Assembly: GCF_009208585.1 (NCBI RefSeq) | Contig: NZ_WFLN01000004.1 | Location: 699,526-763,525 of the forward strand | Length of the DNA: 64,000 nucleotides | DNA from: Fluviispira multicolorata | GTDB lineage: Bacteria > Bdellovibrionota_B > Oligoflexia > Silvanigrellales > Silvanigrellaceae | Direction of reading: 5' to 3' | In this document: one piece after another, positions 1 to 8,923 of the stretch | Layout of the letters: each line of letters starts with the position of its first letter | Numbering within the stretch: the first letter of the stretch is position 1 | Notes under the pieces: generated by a model | The model's database searches: none | What the model saw: only the letters and a program-made list of their open reading frames with translations | What the model was told of the DNA's origin: nothing | Made by a program: the position numbers and the translations under genes

Positions 1-2391
1 CGCTTCTTTTCTATAAAAAAGCTGCTTAATGAAGAAAAGGAAGTAATAGTTGTTTCTGCAATAAAAGATGCAACCTCAACTTTACAACTTATACTAAATA
101 ACGCTGCAAACGGAAAAAATTTTTTAGAAATTCTAAAAAATTTAGAATATGCTCATTTCAATATTATTAAATCACTTCATTTTAATATATGTACATTAGA
201 ATTAGAAAAAATAATTAAAAATGATTTTGAAGCTATCCAGAATATTTTACTTTCTGTCATGCATCTAACTTCATATTCTAAAGAAATAGAAGATTTTGTA
301 TTAGGTTTTGGCGAACAATGGTCTGCACAAATATTGTCGCATTATTTAGCGCAATTTTATAAGACGCGCTATTTAGATGCTTCAAAAGTATTAAGCACAC
401 ATTTTCAAAACAATATTATTTCCATCAATTGGGAAAAAAGTTCTAAAAATTTATATAATTTCCTCAATGAAAATGAATTCGATAAATTAGTTGTTACAGG
501 ATTTATTGCCGCAAATGAAGAAGAAAAAAGAACTACTCTTGGAAGAAATGGAAGCGATTTTTCAGCAGCCATTTTTGCTAAACTTTTTAAAGCAAAAGAA
601 TTGTATATTTGGAAAGATGTCGATGGAATTCTAAGTGCAAATCCCACCAAAGTAAGAGACGCCTTTCCAATTGAATCTCTTTCTTATAAAGAAGCTCTAG
701 AACTTGCCTATTTTGGTGCAAAAGTCATACATCCACGCACAATATCTCCTGCACAAGAAGAAGGTATTCCTATTTTTATTAAAAATAGTTTTAAGCCTCT
801 TCTCAAGGGGACAAAAATATCAGATAATCCTCAAAAAACTGAAAATCAGATTAAAGGTGTGACCGGAATAGATGATGTTGCTCTTATAAACATTGAAGGA
901 GCAGGCATGATCGGAGTATCAGGAATATCGGCACGTATTTTTGATGCAATTCAACAAAAAAATATATCTGTTATACTTATTTCTCAAGCAAGCTCTGAAT
1001 ACTCTATTTGTTTTGCAGTTTCTAAAGAATATTCCGAATTAACTTTAAAAACTCTATCTGAAACTTTACAATTAGAAATTGAAAAAGGTCATATTGAAAA
1101 TATTTCTGTCGAAAATGAATGCTCTATTTTAGCTATCATTGGTGACGAAATGATTGGTTCTGTCGGTGTAGCTGGGAAATTATGTTCAACTCTTTCAAAG
1201 GCAAACATAAATATCATTGCAATTGCACAAGGCTCATCTGAAAGAAATATATCGGTCGTCATTAATAAAAAAGATCTAAACAAAGCTTTAAATTCAGTTC
1301 ATTCAAGCTTTTATTTATCCCATAAAACAATCGCAATTGGTTTGATTGGATTGGGTTCAGTTGGAAGCGCATTTTTTGAACAACTAAAATCTGCGGCGAG
1401 TGAACTTAAAAATAAATACCAAATAGATTTTTCAGTCCGCGGAATTATGAACAGTAAGAAAATGTGTTTAAGTGAAAAATCTATGGACATCACTCATTGT
1501 CATGAAAATTTAAAAAACAGCATGCTAGAAATTGATATCGAGAGATTTTCTTCGCATATTGCAAATGATGATTCCACACATGGAGTCATTATTGATTGTA
1601 CAGCAGATTTTAATATTGCCCAAAAATATATTAATTTTATAACTAAAGGTTTACATATAATTACACCAAATAAGCATGCTAATGGTGGAGATATTGCGTA
1701 TTATAAAGAATTAAAATCTTTAATAAAGCAAAAAAAATGTCATTACTATTATGAAGCTACTGTCTGTGCTGGCTTACCTGTCATTAATACTTTGCAAGAT
1801 ATTATAAAAACTGGTGACGAAATTTATAATATAGAAGGTATTGTTTCTGGAACTTTAAGTTATATATTTAATGAATTAGCTAAAGGAAAAAGATTTTCTG
1901 AAGTTGTTTATGATGCAAAAAGTCAAGGTTTTACAGAACCAGACCCTAGGGCAGACTTATCGGGTCAAGATGTTGCAAGAAAATTAATATGTCTTGCACG
2001 TGAAGTGGGCTTTGATATTTCACTTGAAAATATTAATGTTCATAATTTAATTCCTAAAGAATTACAAAACTGTAGTGTAAATGAGTTCCTCGAAAGACTT
2101 CCTGAATTTGATGAACAGATGTCAATATTTGTTGAAAAAGCAAACGCGCAAAATGAAAAAATCTGTTACGTAGGTTCTATTTCACAATCTGGAGAAGTTA
2201 AAATTAATTTGGGTCATTATTCTCAAAAACACCCTTTTAGTCGTTTAGAGGGTACTGATAATATGCTCATATTCTATACACGTAGATATCACAAACAGCC
2301 TTTAGTTATCCAAGGCCCTGGTGCAGGAGCTGAAGTAACAGCATCGGGTATTTTTGCAGATCTCTTACGCTTAGCATCATCTTTAGCATAA
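1..2391 (+). CDS. thrA: Bifunctional aspartate kinase / homoserine dehydrogenase, 5' end outside window
   Basis: Fused enzyme for the first and third steps from aspartate toward threonine and methionine: ATP-dependent phosphorylation of aspartate and NAD(P)H reduction of aspartate semialdehyde to homoserine. The reading frame is open from base 1, with an internal ATG at 259 that would cut the kinase domain in half. The gene therefore starts upstream; by comparison with E. coli ThrA (about 820 aa) roughly 20 N-terminal residues, including the KFGGTS motif, are missing. Visible kinase parts are GRNGSDFSAA, WKDVDGI and FGAKVIHPRT, followed by two ACT-like regulatory segments. The dehydrogenase half has the nucleotide-binding GLIGLGSVGS, the TPNKHANGG stretch, the EATVCAGLPVI catalytic region and EPDPRADLSGQDVARK. 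It is first in a thrA-thrB-thrC operon with 15 and 11 bp gaps. Feedback control through the ACT domains is expected from the family. Confidence 0.96.
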   Translation, partial: RFFSIKKLLNEEKEVIVVSAIKDATSTLQLILNNAANGKNFLEILKNLEYAHFNIIKSLHFNICTLELEKIIKNDFEAIQNILLSVMHLTSYSKEIEDFVLGFGEQWSAQILSHYLAQFYKTRYLDASKVLSTHFQNNIISINWEKSSKNLYNFLNENEFDKLVVTGFIAANEEEKRTTLGRNGSDFSAAIFAKLFKAKELYIWKDVDGILSANPTKVRDAFPIESLSYKEALELAYFGAKVIHPRTISPAQEEGIPIFIKNSFKPLLKGTKISDNPQKTENQIKGVTGIDDVALINIEGAGMIGVSGISARIFDAIQQKNISVILISQASSEYSICFAVSKEYSELTLKTLSETLQLEIEKGHIENISVENECSILAIIGDEMIGSVGVAGKLCSTLSKANINIIAIAQGSSERNISVVINKKDLNKALNSVHSSFYLSHKTIAIGLIGLGSVGSAFFEQLKSAASELKNKYQIDFSVRGIMNSKKMCLSEKSMDITHCHENLKNSMLEIDIERFSSHIANDDSTHGVIIDCTADFNIAQKYINFITKGLHIITPNKHANGGDIAYYKELKSLIKQKKCHYYYEATVCAGLPVINTLQDIIKTGDEIYNIEGIVSGTLSYIFNELAKGKRFSEVVYDAKSQGFTEPDPRADLSGQDVARKLICLAREVGFDISLENINVHNLIPKELQNCSVNEFLERLPEFDEQMSIFVEKANAQNEKICYVGSISQSGEVKINLGHYSQKHPFSRLEGTDNMLIFYTRRYHKQPLVIQGPGAGAEVTASGIFADLLRLASSLA

Positions 2392-2406
2392 ATTTAGGAA
2401 TTTAAA

Positions 2407-3351
2407 ATGTTAAAAAAAGATTTAAAATCTGTCACAGCTTTTGCTCCTGCAACATGTGCGAACGTTGCCGTTGGATTTGATATTTTAGGATTTTCATTTG
2501 ATGGCGTTGGAGACACAGTTACGTTAAAACGTCGTTTAGATAATAAAATAATTATTGAAAATATTGATAGTCCTGAAATAATCCCTCTCAATCCCGAAAA
2601 AAATACAGCTTCTGTGGTTATAAAAAAACTTTGTGAAGATTTAAATATTCAAACAGGATTTTCTATTTCAATTCGTAAAGGCATTGCTTTAGGCTCTGGA
2701 ATGGGGGGATCAGCCGCATCTGCTGTCGCAGCGCTTGTTGCATGCAATGAATTCCTTTTAAATCCACTTTCTTTACAAGAATTATCCTTTTATGCACTTT
2801 TTGGCGAAGAAGCTGCGTGTGGACAAAAGCATGCTGATAATATTGTCCCCTGTCTTTTTGGGGGAATGACTCTCATTCAATCAAGCGATCCAATTCATAT
2901 TGTAGAATTGCCTGTACCTAATTTAAATTGCATTCTTATACATCCACATTTAAAAATAGAGACAAAACATGCGCGAGGAGTTTTAAAAAATGAACTCCCA
3001 TTAAAAGATTATGTTAAACAATCTGCAAATACTTCCTCATTTATTGCCGCACTTTATCAAGGTAACTATGATTTATTAAAAAAATCATCCCAAGATTTTC
3101 TTATTGAACCTCAACGCGCTCATCTTGTTCCTGGATTTTATGAAGTGAAAAATGCGGCATTAAACTCTGGAGCCATTATGTCATCTTTTTCTGGATCTGG
3201 ACCAACCCTTTTTGCTTTGGCTGATACACAAATTGATGCAAAACAAATTGCTGAAAATATGCAAAAAGAATTTTTAAAGTTGGAAATTAAATCGGAATAT
3301 TGGATAGCAAAAATGCAATCAAAAAAAGCATATGTCATTGAATCTTACTAA
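2407..3351 (+). CDS. thrB: Homoserine kinase
   Basis: Phosphorylates homoserine to O-phosphohomoserine in the cytoplasm, the step between ThrA and ThrC. It is a GHMP-family kinase of 314 aa, close to the usual 300-320. The N-terminus has FAPATCANVAVGFDILGF, which matches the typical start of homoserine kinases. The ATP-binding glycine/serine loop GSGMGGSAASAVAA lies around residue 97-110, and the C-terminal GHMP motif SSFSGSGPTLFAL is near residue 258-270. The ATG is preceded by TAGGA about 8 bases upstream, 15 bp after the thrA stop. All expected motifs are intact. Confidence 0.96.
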   Translation: MLKKDLKSVTAFAPATCANVAVGFDILGFSFDGVGDTVTLKRRLDNKIIIENIDSPEIIPLNPEKNTASVVIKKLCEDLNIQTGFSISIRKGIALGSGMGGSAASAVAALVACNEFLLNPLSLQELSFYALFGEEAACGQKHADNIVPCLFGGMTLIQSSDPIHIVELPVPNLNCILIHPHLKIETKHARGVLKNELPLKDYVKQSANTSSFIAALYQGNYDLLKKSSQDFLIEPQRAHLVPGFYEVKNAALNSGAIMSSFSGSGPTLFALADTQIDAKQIAENMQKEFLKLEIKSEYWIAKMQSKKAYVIESY

Positions 3352-3362
3352 AGGTTAAAATC

Positions 3363-4643
3363 ATGCAATATATAAGCACTCGAAATAGTAATAAGCGATA
3401 TACATTAACAGAAGCAATTCAACAAGGATTGGCAAGCGATGGAGGACTATTTATTCCAGAGTCGTTTCCAAAAATTGATTTAGCAGATTATAACATTGAA
3501 ATGAGTTATATTGAGTTTTCTGAAATGCTTTTGAAGCAATATTTTAAAGAAGATAAATTAAACTTTAAGTTAAAAGAAATATGTAAAAATGCATTTTGCT
3601 TTCCTGTACCAACTGTAAAAATAAACCATAATGTTGAAATGCTCGATCTGTGTAAAGGTCCAACACTTTCTTTTAAGGATTTTGGCGCAAAATTTTTAGC
3701 TGAATGTGTAAATCATATATCCACAAATAAAAAATCAACTATAATGGTTGCCACTTCGGGTGACACAGGCTCTGCCGTTGCGAGTGCTTTTTACAAAAAA
3801 GAAAATACTCAAGTGATTGTCCTCTTTCCAAAAGGAAAGATATCAAAAAAACAAGAAAAACAAATAACTTGTTGGGGTAAAAACATTCTTCCCCTTGCTG
3901 TGCATGGAACTTTTGATGATTGCCAACGCCTTGTAAAACAAGCTTTTCAAGAAAATTGGTGGCAACATACTATGAATATAAGCAGCGCAAATAGCATAAA
4001 TATTGGCCGTCTTCTCCCGCAAATGACTTATTATGCCTATACTAGTTTCCAGTATTATTTTAAAAATAACAAACCAGTCGGATTTATTGTTCCAACAGGA
4101 AATCTAGGCAATGCAACTGCAGCTTTTTGGGCTAAAGAGATGGGCTTTCCAATTCGAGAAATTAGCTTATCTACCAATGCAAATAGAGTGATTAGTGATT
4201 ATCTAGACTCCGGTATATTCTCCCCTCGCACAAGCCTTACAACCCTTGCTAATGCCATGGATGTGGGAAATCCAAGTAATTTTGAAAGGCTTACTAAATT
4301 ATTTCCAGAAAAAGAAAACTTCTTAAAAAATATTTCAGCTATCTCTGTCAGCGATGATCAAATAGAGCAAACAATAATAAATATTTATAATAAATATGAT
4401 AAAATTATATGTCCACATACTGCAACAGCATTCTTTGCAAAAGAATATAAATCTGATGACTCTTGGATTGTTGTTTCAACAGCCGATCCATGTAAATTTG
4501 ACGATATTATTGAACCTATTATTCGCAAAAAAATACCCATACCTCAACAAATGCAAGAACTATTAAATAAAGAAACAAAAAATTGGGAAGTGCAAGCAGA
4601 TTTAAAAGACATAGAAGAAATATCTAGACAATATTTCTTTTAA
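3363..4643 (+). CDS. thrC: Threonine synthase
   Basis: PLP enzyme converting O-phosphohomoserine to threonine, last step of the pathway. At 426 aa it matches the E. coli ThrC class (428 aa). It starts MQYISTRN and has the Y-T-L-x-EAI-x-QGLASDGGLFIPE region. The PLP lysine lies in GPTLSFKDFGAKFL around residue 105-110, and the phosphate-binding stretches ATSGDTGSAVASAF and PTGNLGNATAAFWAK are present. The ATG has AAGG about 9 bases upstream and starts 11 bp after thrB, so translation is probably coupled within the operon. The next gene, tdk, converges on it with only a 27 bp gap and no clear GC-rich terminator. Confidence 0.96.
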   Translation: MQYISTRNSNKRYTLTEAIQQGLASDGGLFIPESFPKIDLADYNIEMSYIEFSEMLLKQYFKEDKLNFKLKEICKNAFCFPVPTVKINHNVEMLDLCKGPTLSFKDFGAKFLAECVNHISTNKKSTIMVATSGDTGSAVASAFYKKENTQVIVLFPKGKISKKQEKQITCWGKNILPLAVHGTFDDCQRLVKQAFQENWWQHTMNISSANSINIGRLLPQMTYYAYTSFQYYFKNNKPVGFIVPTGNLGNATAAFWAKEMGFPIREISLSTNANRVISDYLDSGIFSPRTSLTTLANAMDVGNPSNFERLTKLFPEKENFLKNISAISVSDDQIEQTIINIYNKYDKIICPHTATAFFAKEYKSDDSWIVVSTADPCKFDDIIEPIIRKKIPIPQQMQELLNKETKNWEVQADLKDIEEISRQYFF

Positions 4644-4670
4644 CGGAGAAAAAAAATTAGATTAATATTA

Positions 4671-5225
4671 TCAATGATAACTATGGTGTTTTCGACAGCG
4701 TGGTTCATAACTTTCAATAGCTCCAACAAAAACCGTTTCTTCTGAGGGGATTAGTCTTTGTGTATAATGTGCTTCTTCCCCACAATTTGAACAAATTGCT
4801 GAAAGTTTTGTTACCTTATTTGCCATTGATAATAATTCAGGCATTTTCCCAAAAGGTCTTTTTCTAAAATCCATATCAAGACCTGCGATCACGACACGAA
4901 TACCTCTTTGCAAGAGTTTTTCCACATCGATTAATATTTCAGCTGAAAAAAATTGGGCTTCATCAATTCCAACTACGTCTACATTGTCTAAATTATAATT
5001 AAACATTTCAGATGTATTTTGGATTAAGATTGAAGAAATTTTAACACCATTATGACTGCATATACTCTCGTCAGAGTATCGAATATCTGAAGAATGCTTA
5101 AAAACAAAAACTCTTTGTTTTGCAATAGTCGCTCTTTTCAAGACTCTAATCAGCTCTTCCGTTTTTCCACTAAACATACAACCACATATCACCTCAATAA
5201 TCGCACCAGATAATTTATGAGCCAC
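4671..5225 (-). CDS. tdk: Thymidine kinase, TK1 type
   Basis: Phosphorylates thymidine to dTMP for nucleoside salvage. This is the compact TK1-like family: P-loop GCMFSGKTEE near the N-terminus, the DEAQFF motif carrying the likely catalytic base region, and a C-terminal structural zinc site with CSNC and RCRKHH. Length is 184 aa, typical for bacterial Tdk. An in-frame ATG exists at 5237 but has no ribosome-binding site in front. A GTG at 5225 is preceded by GGAGG with a 5-base spacer, so the GTG is chosen and the first four codons of the longer version are discarded. The gene runs convergently with thrC and divergently from ndh. Confidence 0.93.
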   Translation of the reverse strand: MAHKLSGAIIEVICGCMFSGKTEELIRVLKRATIAKQRVFVFKHSSDIRYSDESICSHNGVKISSILIQNTSEMFNYNLDNVDVVGIDEAQFFSAEILIDVEKLLQRGIRVVIAGLDMDFRKRPFGKMPELLSMANKVTKLSAICSNCGEEAHYTQRLIPSEETVFVGAIESYEPRCRKHHSYH

Positions 5226-5351
5226 AGTGTCCTCCATCAGTTGCCTGCTGTTTGCGCTTTGTTTGGGCTAATATAAAATAGAAACAATTGCAACTTGAGA
5301 CAGTTTGGAGATATTATTTTATTGGTTTTTAATAATGTGAACGAGGTTCTT

Positions 5352-6626
5352 ATGAATAATAAAATGACATCTACACATGTAGTAATTGTTGGAGCAGGAT
5401 TTGCAGGAATAAACGCCGCAAAAAAACTTGGAAATAAAAAAGAGATACAGGTTACAATACTTGATAAAAAAAATTATCATTTATTTCAACCATTATTATA
5501 CCAAGTTGCAATGGCTGGTTTAAGTCCAGCCGAAATCGCCTCGCCAATAAGATCAATCTTATCAAAATATAACAATATAAATGTTGCTATTGGTAACGTA
5601 ACAGAAATCAATTTACAAGATCAAACAGTGAAAACAGAGTTTAAAAATTATAAATTTGATTATCTTATTCTTGCATGTGGTGCAACCCACAGCTATTTTG
5701 GGAAAAATAATTGGGAAGAGTTTGCTCCCGGTTTAAAAAGTATCGAGCAAGCTACCGAAATCAGGAGGCGTGTTTTAACCGCATTTGAACTTGCAGAAAG
5801 AGAGAATAATCCTAAAAAAATCAGAGAGTATCTTACCTTCGTTATTGTTGGTGGAGGCCCAACTGGCGTCGAACTCGCAGGTTCTCTCTCCGAAATGGCA
5901 CATTTTACCTTAAATAAAGAGTTTAAAAATATAGATTTAAAAAGCACAAGTATTATTTTAATTGAAGCTGGCGATAGAATTCTTGCAGGCTTTTCTCCCG
6001 AACTTTCTGAACATGCCAAAAATGATCTTATAAAAATAGGAGTCACAGTCAAAACAAACACCCGCGTCAACGAAATCAATGAATCAGGAGTGCGCATTGG
6101 GGACGATTTTATTTCTTCAAAAACAGTTATTTGGGCTGCTGGCGTGCAACCTTCTGCAACTGGAAAACTGCTTAGCAGCGAACTTGATAGAGCTGGGAAA
6201 GTCGTTGTCAATGAATATTTACATTTGGCAGAGTATAAGAATGTCTTTGTTTTAGGAGATCAAGCATGTGCTTTTGACAAAGAAAAGCGCCCCCTACCAG
6301 GTCTTGCTCCTGTCGCTATTCAACAGGGTATTCATACCGCAAAAAATATTATAAGAAACTGCGAAGGTAAAAGTATGATGCCGTTTTCATACTTTGATAA
6401 AGGACAAATGGCCACAATTGGACGAGGAAGAGCCATTTCAGAATATTCTGGTTTTAAAGCTCACGGAAAAATAGCTTGGTTCGCTTGGTTATTCATCCAT
6501 ATTTTATATTTAGTTGGATTTAGAAATAAAGTTTTTGTATTTTTTCAGTGGATTTGGTCATATATCACTTTTGGGAGAGGCGCTCGCTTGATAACGAAAC
6601 AAGAATGGAAAAACAATGATGGTTAA
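5352..6626 (+). CDS. ndh: Type II NADH dehydrogenase (NDH-2 family FAD oxidoreductase)
   Basis: Single-subunit, non-proton-pumping NADH:quinone oxidoreductase at the inner face of the cytoplasmic membrane. The N-terminal FAD-binding Rossmann motif VGAGFAGINAAKKL is followed by NYHLFQPLLYQVAMAGLSP, a hallmark of NDH-2. A second Rossmann motif, VVGGGPTGVELAGSL, binds NADH, and VLGDQACAF is the second FAD contact. The C-terminal hydrophobic and aromatic stretch with WFAWLFIHILYLVGFRNK is the expected membrane anchor. Length with this start is 424 aa. An upstream in-frame start at 5295 would add 19 residues; the ATG at 5352 has GAGG 5-8 bases ahead and places the FAD motif close to the N-terminus as usual. 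The exact start is less sure than the family. Confidence 0.92.
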   Translation: MNNKMTSTHVVIVGAGFAGINAAKKLGNKKEIQVTILDKKNYHLFQPLLYQVAMAGLSPAEIASPIRSILSKYNNINVAIGNVTEINLQDQTVKTEFKNYKFDYLILACGATHSYFGKNNWEEFAPGLKSIEQATEIRRRVLTAFELAERENNPKKIREYLTFVIVGGGPTGVELAGSLSEMAHFTLNKEFKNIDLKSTSIILIEAGDRILAGFSPELSEHAKNDLIKIGVTVKTNTRVNEINESGVRIGDDFISSKTVIWAAGVQPSATGKLLSSELDRAGKVVVNEYLHLAEYKNVFVLGDQACAFDKEKRPLPGLAPVAIQQGIHTAKNIIRNCEGKSMMPFSYFDKGQMATIGRGRAISEYSGFKAHGKIAWFAWLFIHILYLVGFRNKVFVFFQWIWSYITFGRGARLITKQEWKNNDG

Positions 6627-6631
6627 AATCA

Positions 6632-7435
6632 TTATAATTTTTCAAACATTGAGTTTCCAAGAGGTTTTAAATTAAAAGCTTTTGCATCTACACTGTCACT
6701 GTGCCCAATAATTAGAACTCCACCTTTAACAAGTCTTTCTACAAGTTTAGCAATTATTTCTTTAACTTTATCAGGTGTAAAATAAATAAGAACATTTCTA
6801 CAAACAATTGCTTCAAATGATGGAGGAAGACTTTGCAACTTTATTAAATTATCAGTAAAAAAACGTGTTTTTGCTTTGATATTTGCTTCTGGGGCAAAAC
6901 TATCTTCATTGACCATTTTCTTAACTAAAGCTTGATAATTTGCTGGTATTTTATTGAAGTCTTTCATTGGATAAATAGCTTTTTTTGCTAAGTTTACAGA
7001 AACAGGATCGATATCAAATGCTTGAAACTCATAATCAAAACCTGGATGCATAGTTCTAAAAGATTCCAGTACAATGCTAAATGAATAAACTTCTTCACCT
7101 GTTGAGCATCCACCAGATTGCATTCTAAATTTTTTAATTCCTTTAAACTTTTCAGCTAAAAATGCCTCGAATTTTTTATAGTGAGGCAATTCTCGAAACC
7201 ATTCTGTTGTATGAATTGTAAATGCACTTAATAATTGTGCAAATTCTTCATCATTGGCTATTGCTGATTGTAAATATGCTTGTAAATTCTCGGCTTTCTT
7301 TACTTGAACCCTTCGCAAGATATTTGAAATAATAATATCTCTACGATATGAACCTTGTTGACAGTTTCCTGTCATATTCTCTGCCATTGCATATATTTGT
7401 TCTCTTTCTTCTGGAGTAAACGAATCAACACCCAT
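6632..7435 (-). CDS. cheR: CheR-type chemoreceptor glutamate methyltransferase
   Basis: SAM-dependent methyltransferase that methylates glutamates of chemoreceptors. It is 267 aa with a helical N-terminal CheR domain (about 1-75) and a Rossmann catalytic domain. Motifs seen are HTTEWFREL (the TTxFFRE region), SGGCSTGEEVYSFSI for SAM binding, FDIDPVSVNLAKKAIY for the adenosyl pocket, and CRNVLIYF. The terminal IGHSD matches the CheR end motif. AAGGA lies about 9 bases before the ATG. It sits 19 bp behind an HDOD protein on the same strand and is not in a large che cluster. The only chemoreceptor in this window is at 30.9-32.3 kb, so it probably serves receptors elsewhere too. Confidence 0.92.
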   Translation of the reverse strand: MGVDSFTPEEREQIYAMAENMTGNCQQGSYRRDIIISNILRRVQVKKAENLQAYLQSAIANDEEFAQLLSAFTIHTTEWFRELPHYKKFEAFLAEKFKGIKKFRMQSGGCSTGEEVYSFSIVLESFRTMHPGFDYEFQAFDIDPVSVNLAKKAIYPMKDFNKIPANYQALVKKMVNEDSFAPEANIKAKTRFFTDNLIKLQSLPPSFEAIVCRNVLIYFTPDKVKEIIAKLVERLVKGGVLIIGHSDSVDAKAFNLKPLGNSMFEKL

Positions 7436-7454
7436 AGCACAATATCCTTTTGTG

Positions 7455-8303
7455 TTAAGTAGAACTCAAGGCAGCTTCAGTTTCTAAAGCAGATTTGACA
7501 ATTTCCTTCACATCTTCGGCTGATATACCCATTCTCTTTAGCATGGAAAGTTCAATTCTTGTGTCTCTTTTGTATTCTTTAAAACCAAAACCATAGCTGT
7601 GAGCTAAAATGTCTGATAAAATAAGGATATCAAGCAATTTTATGGTATTGACTTCAACTTCTTTTCTGTCGTCGGGCTTACGTGAATCATGCAAACTAAT
7701 AATAAGTTTGACTCGTGCAGGAATTTCCCAAGTATCTAATGCGCGTGCCCCTAATTTGCAATGAGGCTCAAGTCCAAGCTTTTCTTCAGCAATCGCAAAA
7801 TCAACTTTATTTTCAAAACAATATTTAACCATTAATGACAAATTCTCGTGAAATAAACTTCCCATAATGGCGAGACCAACATCATGCATAAGTCCAGCCA
7901 TTTGAATATCTGCAATAGAATCTGGAGCTATTTTTTTTGCAAAATCAGTGCAAAGCAAGCTGACAAAGGAACAATGTTTGGAAAAGCTTTTAAAATCAAA
8001 AAACATTGAATCTTTAAAAACAAATGTAGCTTCAAGAGCATGCAAAATCATAAGTTGTCTTAAATTATCATGGCCAATTCGCAAAATTGCAGCATTTAAA
8101 TCACTGGTGGGGGCACCCTTCCCTAATAAGAACTGAGAAGAATTCGCAAGTTTTAAAATACTTGCAGAAATTCCAATATCTCGTGATAAAGATTTGGAAA
8201 GAACCCCTGTGTCCGCATTAGGATTATATAAATAAACAAGACATTCCCTAGCAATTTGCGGCATAGCAGGAAGTTTAAAACCTTCTGGAAGATGCATTTT
8301 CAT
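7455..8303 (-). CDS. HDOD-domain signalling protein
   Basis: HDOD domains are HD-like helical domains found in bacterial signalling proteins. Most lack the metal ligands of HD hydrolases and act as regulators or scaffolds. The 282 aa protein shows the typical opening LPAMPQIARECLVYL, then ISASILKLANSSQFLLG (the LSxxILRLANSA-type HDOD motif), AAILRIGHDNLRQLMIL, and AGLMHDVGLAIM with an HD pair retained. The C-terminal part is helical with no extra domain recognised. It is first of a two-gene unit with cheR (19 bp gap), suggesting a link to motility or chemotaxis control. That role is inferred from context only. Confidence 0.88.
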   Translation of the reverse strand: MKMHLPEGFKLPAMPQIARECLVYLYNPNADTGVLSKSLSRDIGISASILKLANSSQFLLGKGAPTSDLNAAILRIGHDNLRQLMILHALEATFVFKDSMFFDFKSFSKHCSFVSLLCTDFAKKIAPDSIADIQMAGLMHDVGLAIMGSLFHENLSLMVKYCFENKVDFAIAEEKLGLEPHCKLGARALDTWEIPARVKLIISLHDSRKPDDRKEVEVNTIKLLDILILSDILAHSYGFGFKEYKRDTRIELSMLKRMGISAEDVKEIVKSALETEAALSST

Positions 8304-8469
8304 GTTAATCGTCTTTCCACAAATGAATTTAAGAAAATTTCATTTTAGAAATGGCCGAAATTTTATCGACATAGTCTAAGTAATTTAGAAGTACTTAAAT
8401 CTTACATGTGTTAAAAAAATAAGACATAGGTAAAAATTACTTACTCATTATCAATAAAATCATTTCTAT

Positions 8470-8829
8470 TTAATGATGATGCGTATTATTGTTACTTTCA
8501 TTACTGTCTTGAAATAATTGCTTCAGTGCAAATATGGCAACAAGTAACATACAAATTACAGATACCCATAAATGTAGATAAAAAGAAGCAATTATACATG
8601 GAAATGTTAATACCAAACCAAAAGCATTTGGTGAAACAAATTTTATACTATCATCTGTTCCAGCAATTGCATAAATTAATGTCATTAAAGGACATACGGT
8701 TATTATTAAAAATATCCAAGTTTGATCGGGAGCTCCTTTTTGAAAATGAGGAAATAATTTAAAAATACCAATTATTAATGCAATAAAACTAAAAACTCCT
8801 GCCAAAATGGAAAAAATATTTTTTTGCAT
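8470..8829 (-). CDS. Small four-helix membrane protein, function unknown
   Basis: Predicted 119 aa inner-membrane protein with four hydrophobic segments (roughly residues 3-24, 35-58, 67-84 and 87-107) and a hydrophilic C-terminus ending in NNNTHHH. No family recognised. The ATG at 8829 is chosen over the one at 8841: GGAG lies 8 bases upstream of the former, while the latter is preceded only by a T-run belonging to a terminator. The gene begins immediately after the terminator of the upstream lysozyme-like gene, so its expression may depend on read-through or on a promoter inside that hairpin region. Conservation was not tested. Confidence 0.6.
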   Translation of the reverse strand: MQKNIFSILAGVFSFIALIIGIFKLFPHFQKGAPDQTWIFLIITVCPLMTLIYAIAGTDDSIKFVSPNAFGLVLTFPCIIASFYLHLWVSVICMLLVAIFALKQLFQDSNESNNNTHHH

Positions 8830-8840
8830 TTTTTTCTCCA

Positions 8841-8878
8841 TAAAAAAAATAAAGGAACACGGCGATTCGTGTTCCTTT
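8841..8878 (-). terminator. Rho-independent terminator after the lysozyme-like gene
   Basis: A perfect 11-bp inverted repeat, 8851-8861 against 8868-8878, encloses a 6-base loop. Read on the minus strand the stem is followed by a run of T residues (8841-8850 complement). It sits 46 bp past the stop of the 8924-9394 gene and directly ahead of the next gene's start, so it would separate or attenuate expression of the two. Confidence 0.85.
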
Positions 8879-8923
8879 AATAATACTCTAAATCTTAAAA
8901 ATTTAGATGTCAGAGATTCTCTA

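Noticed and set aside
259-2391. thrA starting at the ATG at 259
   Set aside because: The frame is open to base 1 and the upstream codons encode part of the aspartate kinase domain; 259 would remove essential residues.
5693-6211. 172-aa frame on the minus strand inside ndh
   Set aside because: Antisense to a well-supported gene, no ribosome site or recognisable domain.
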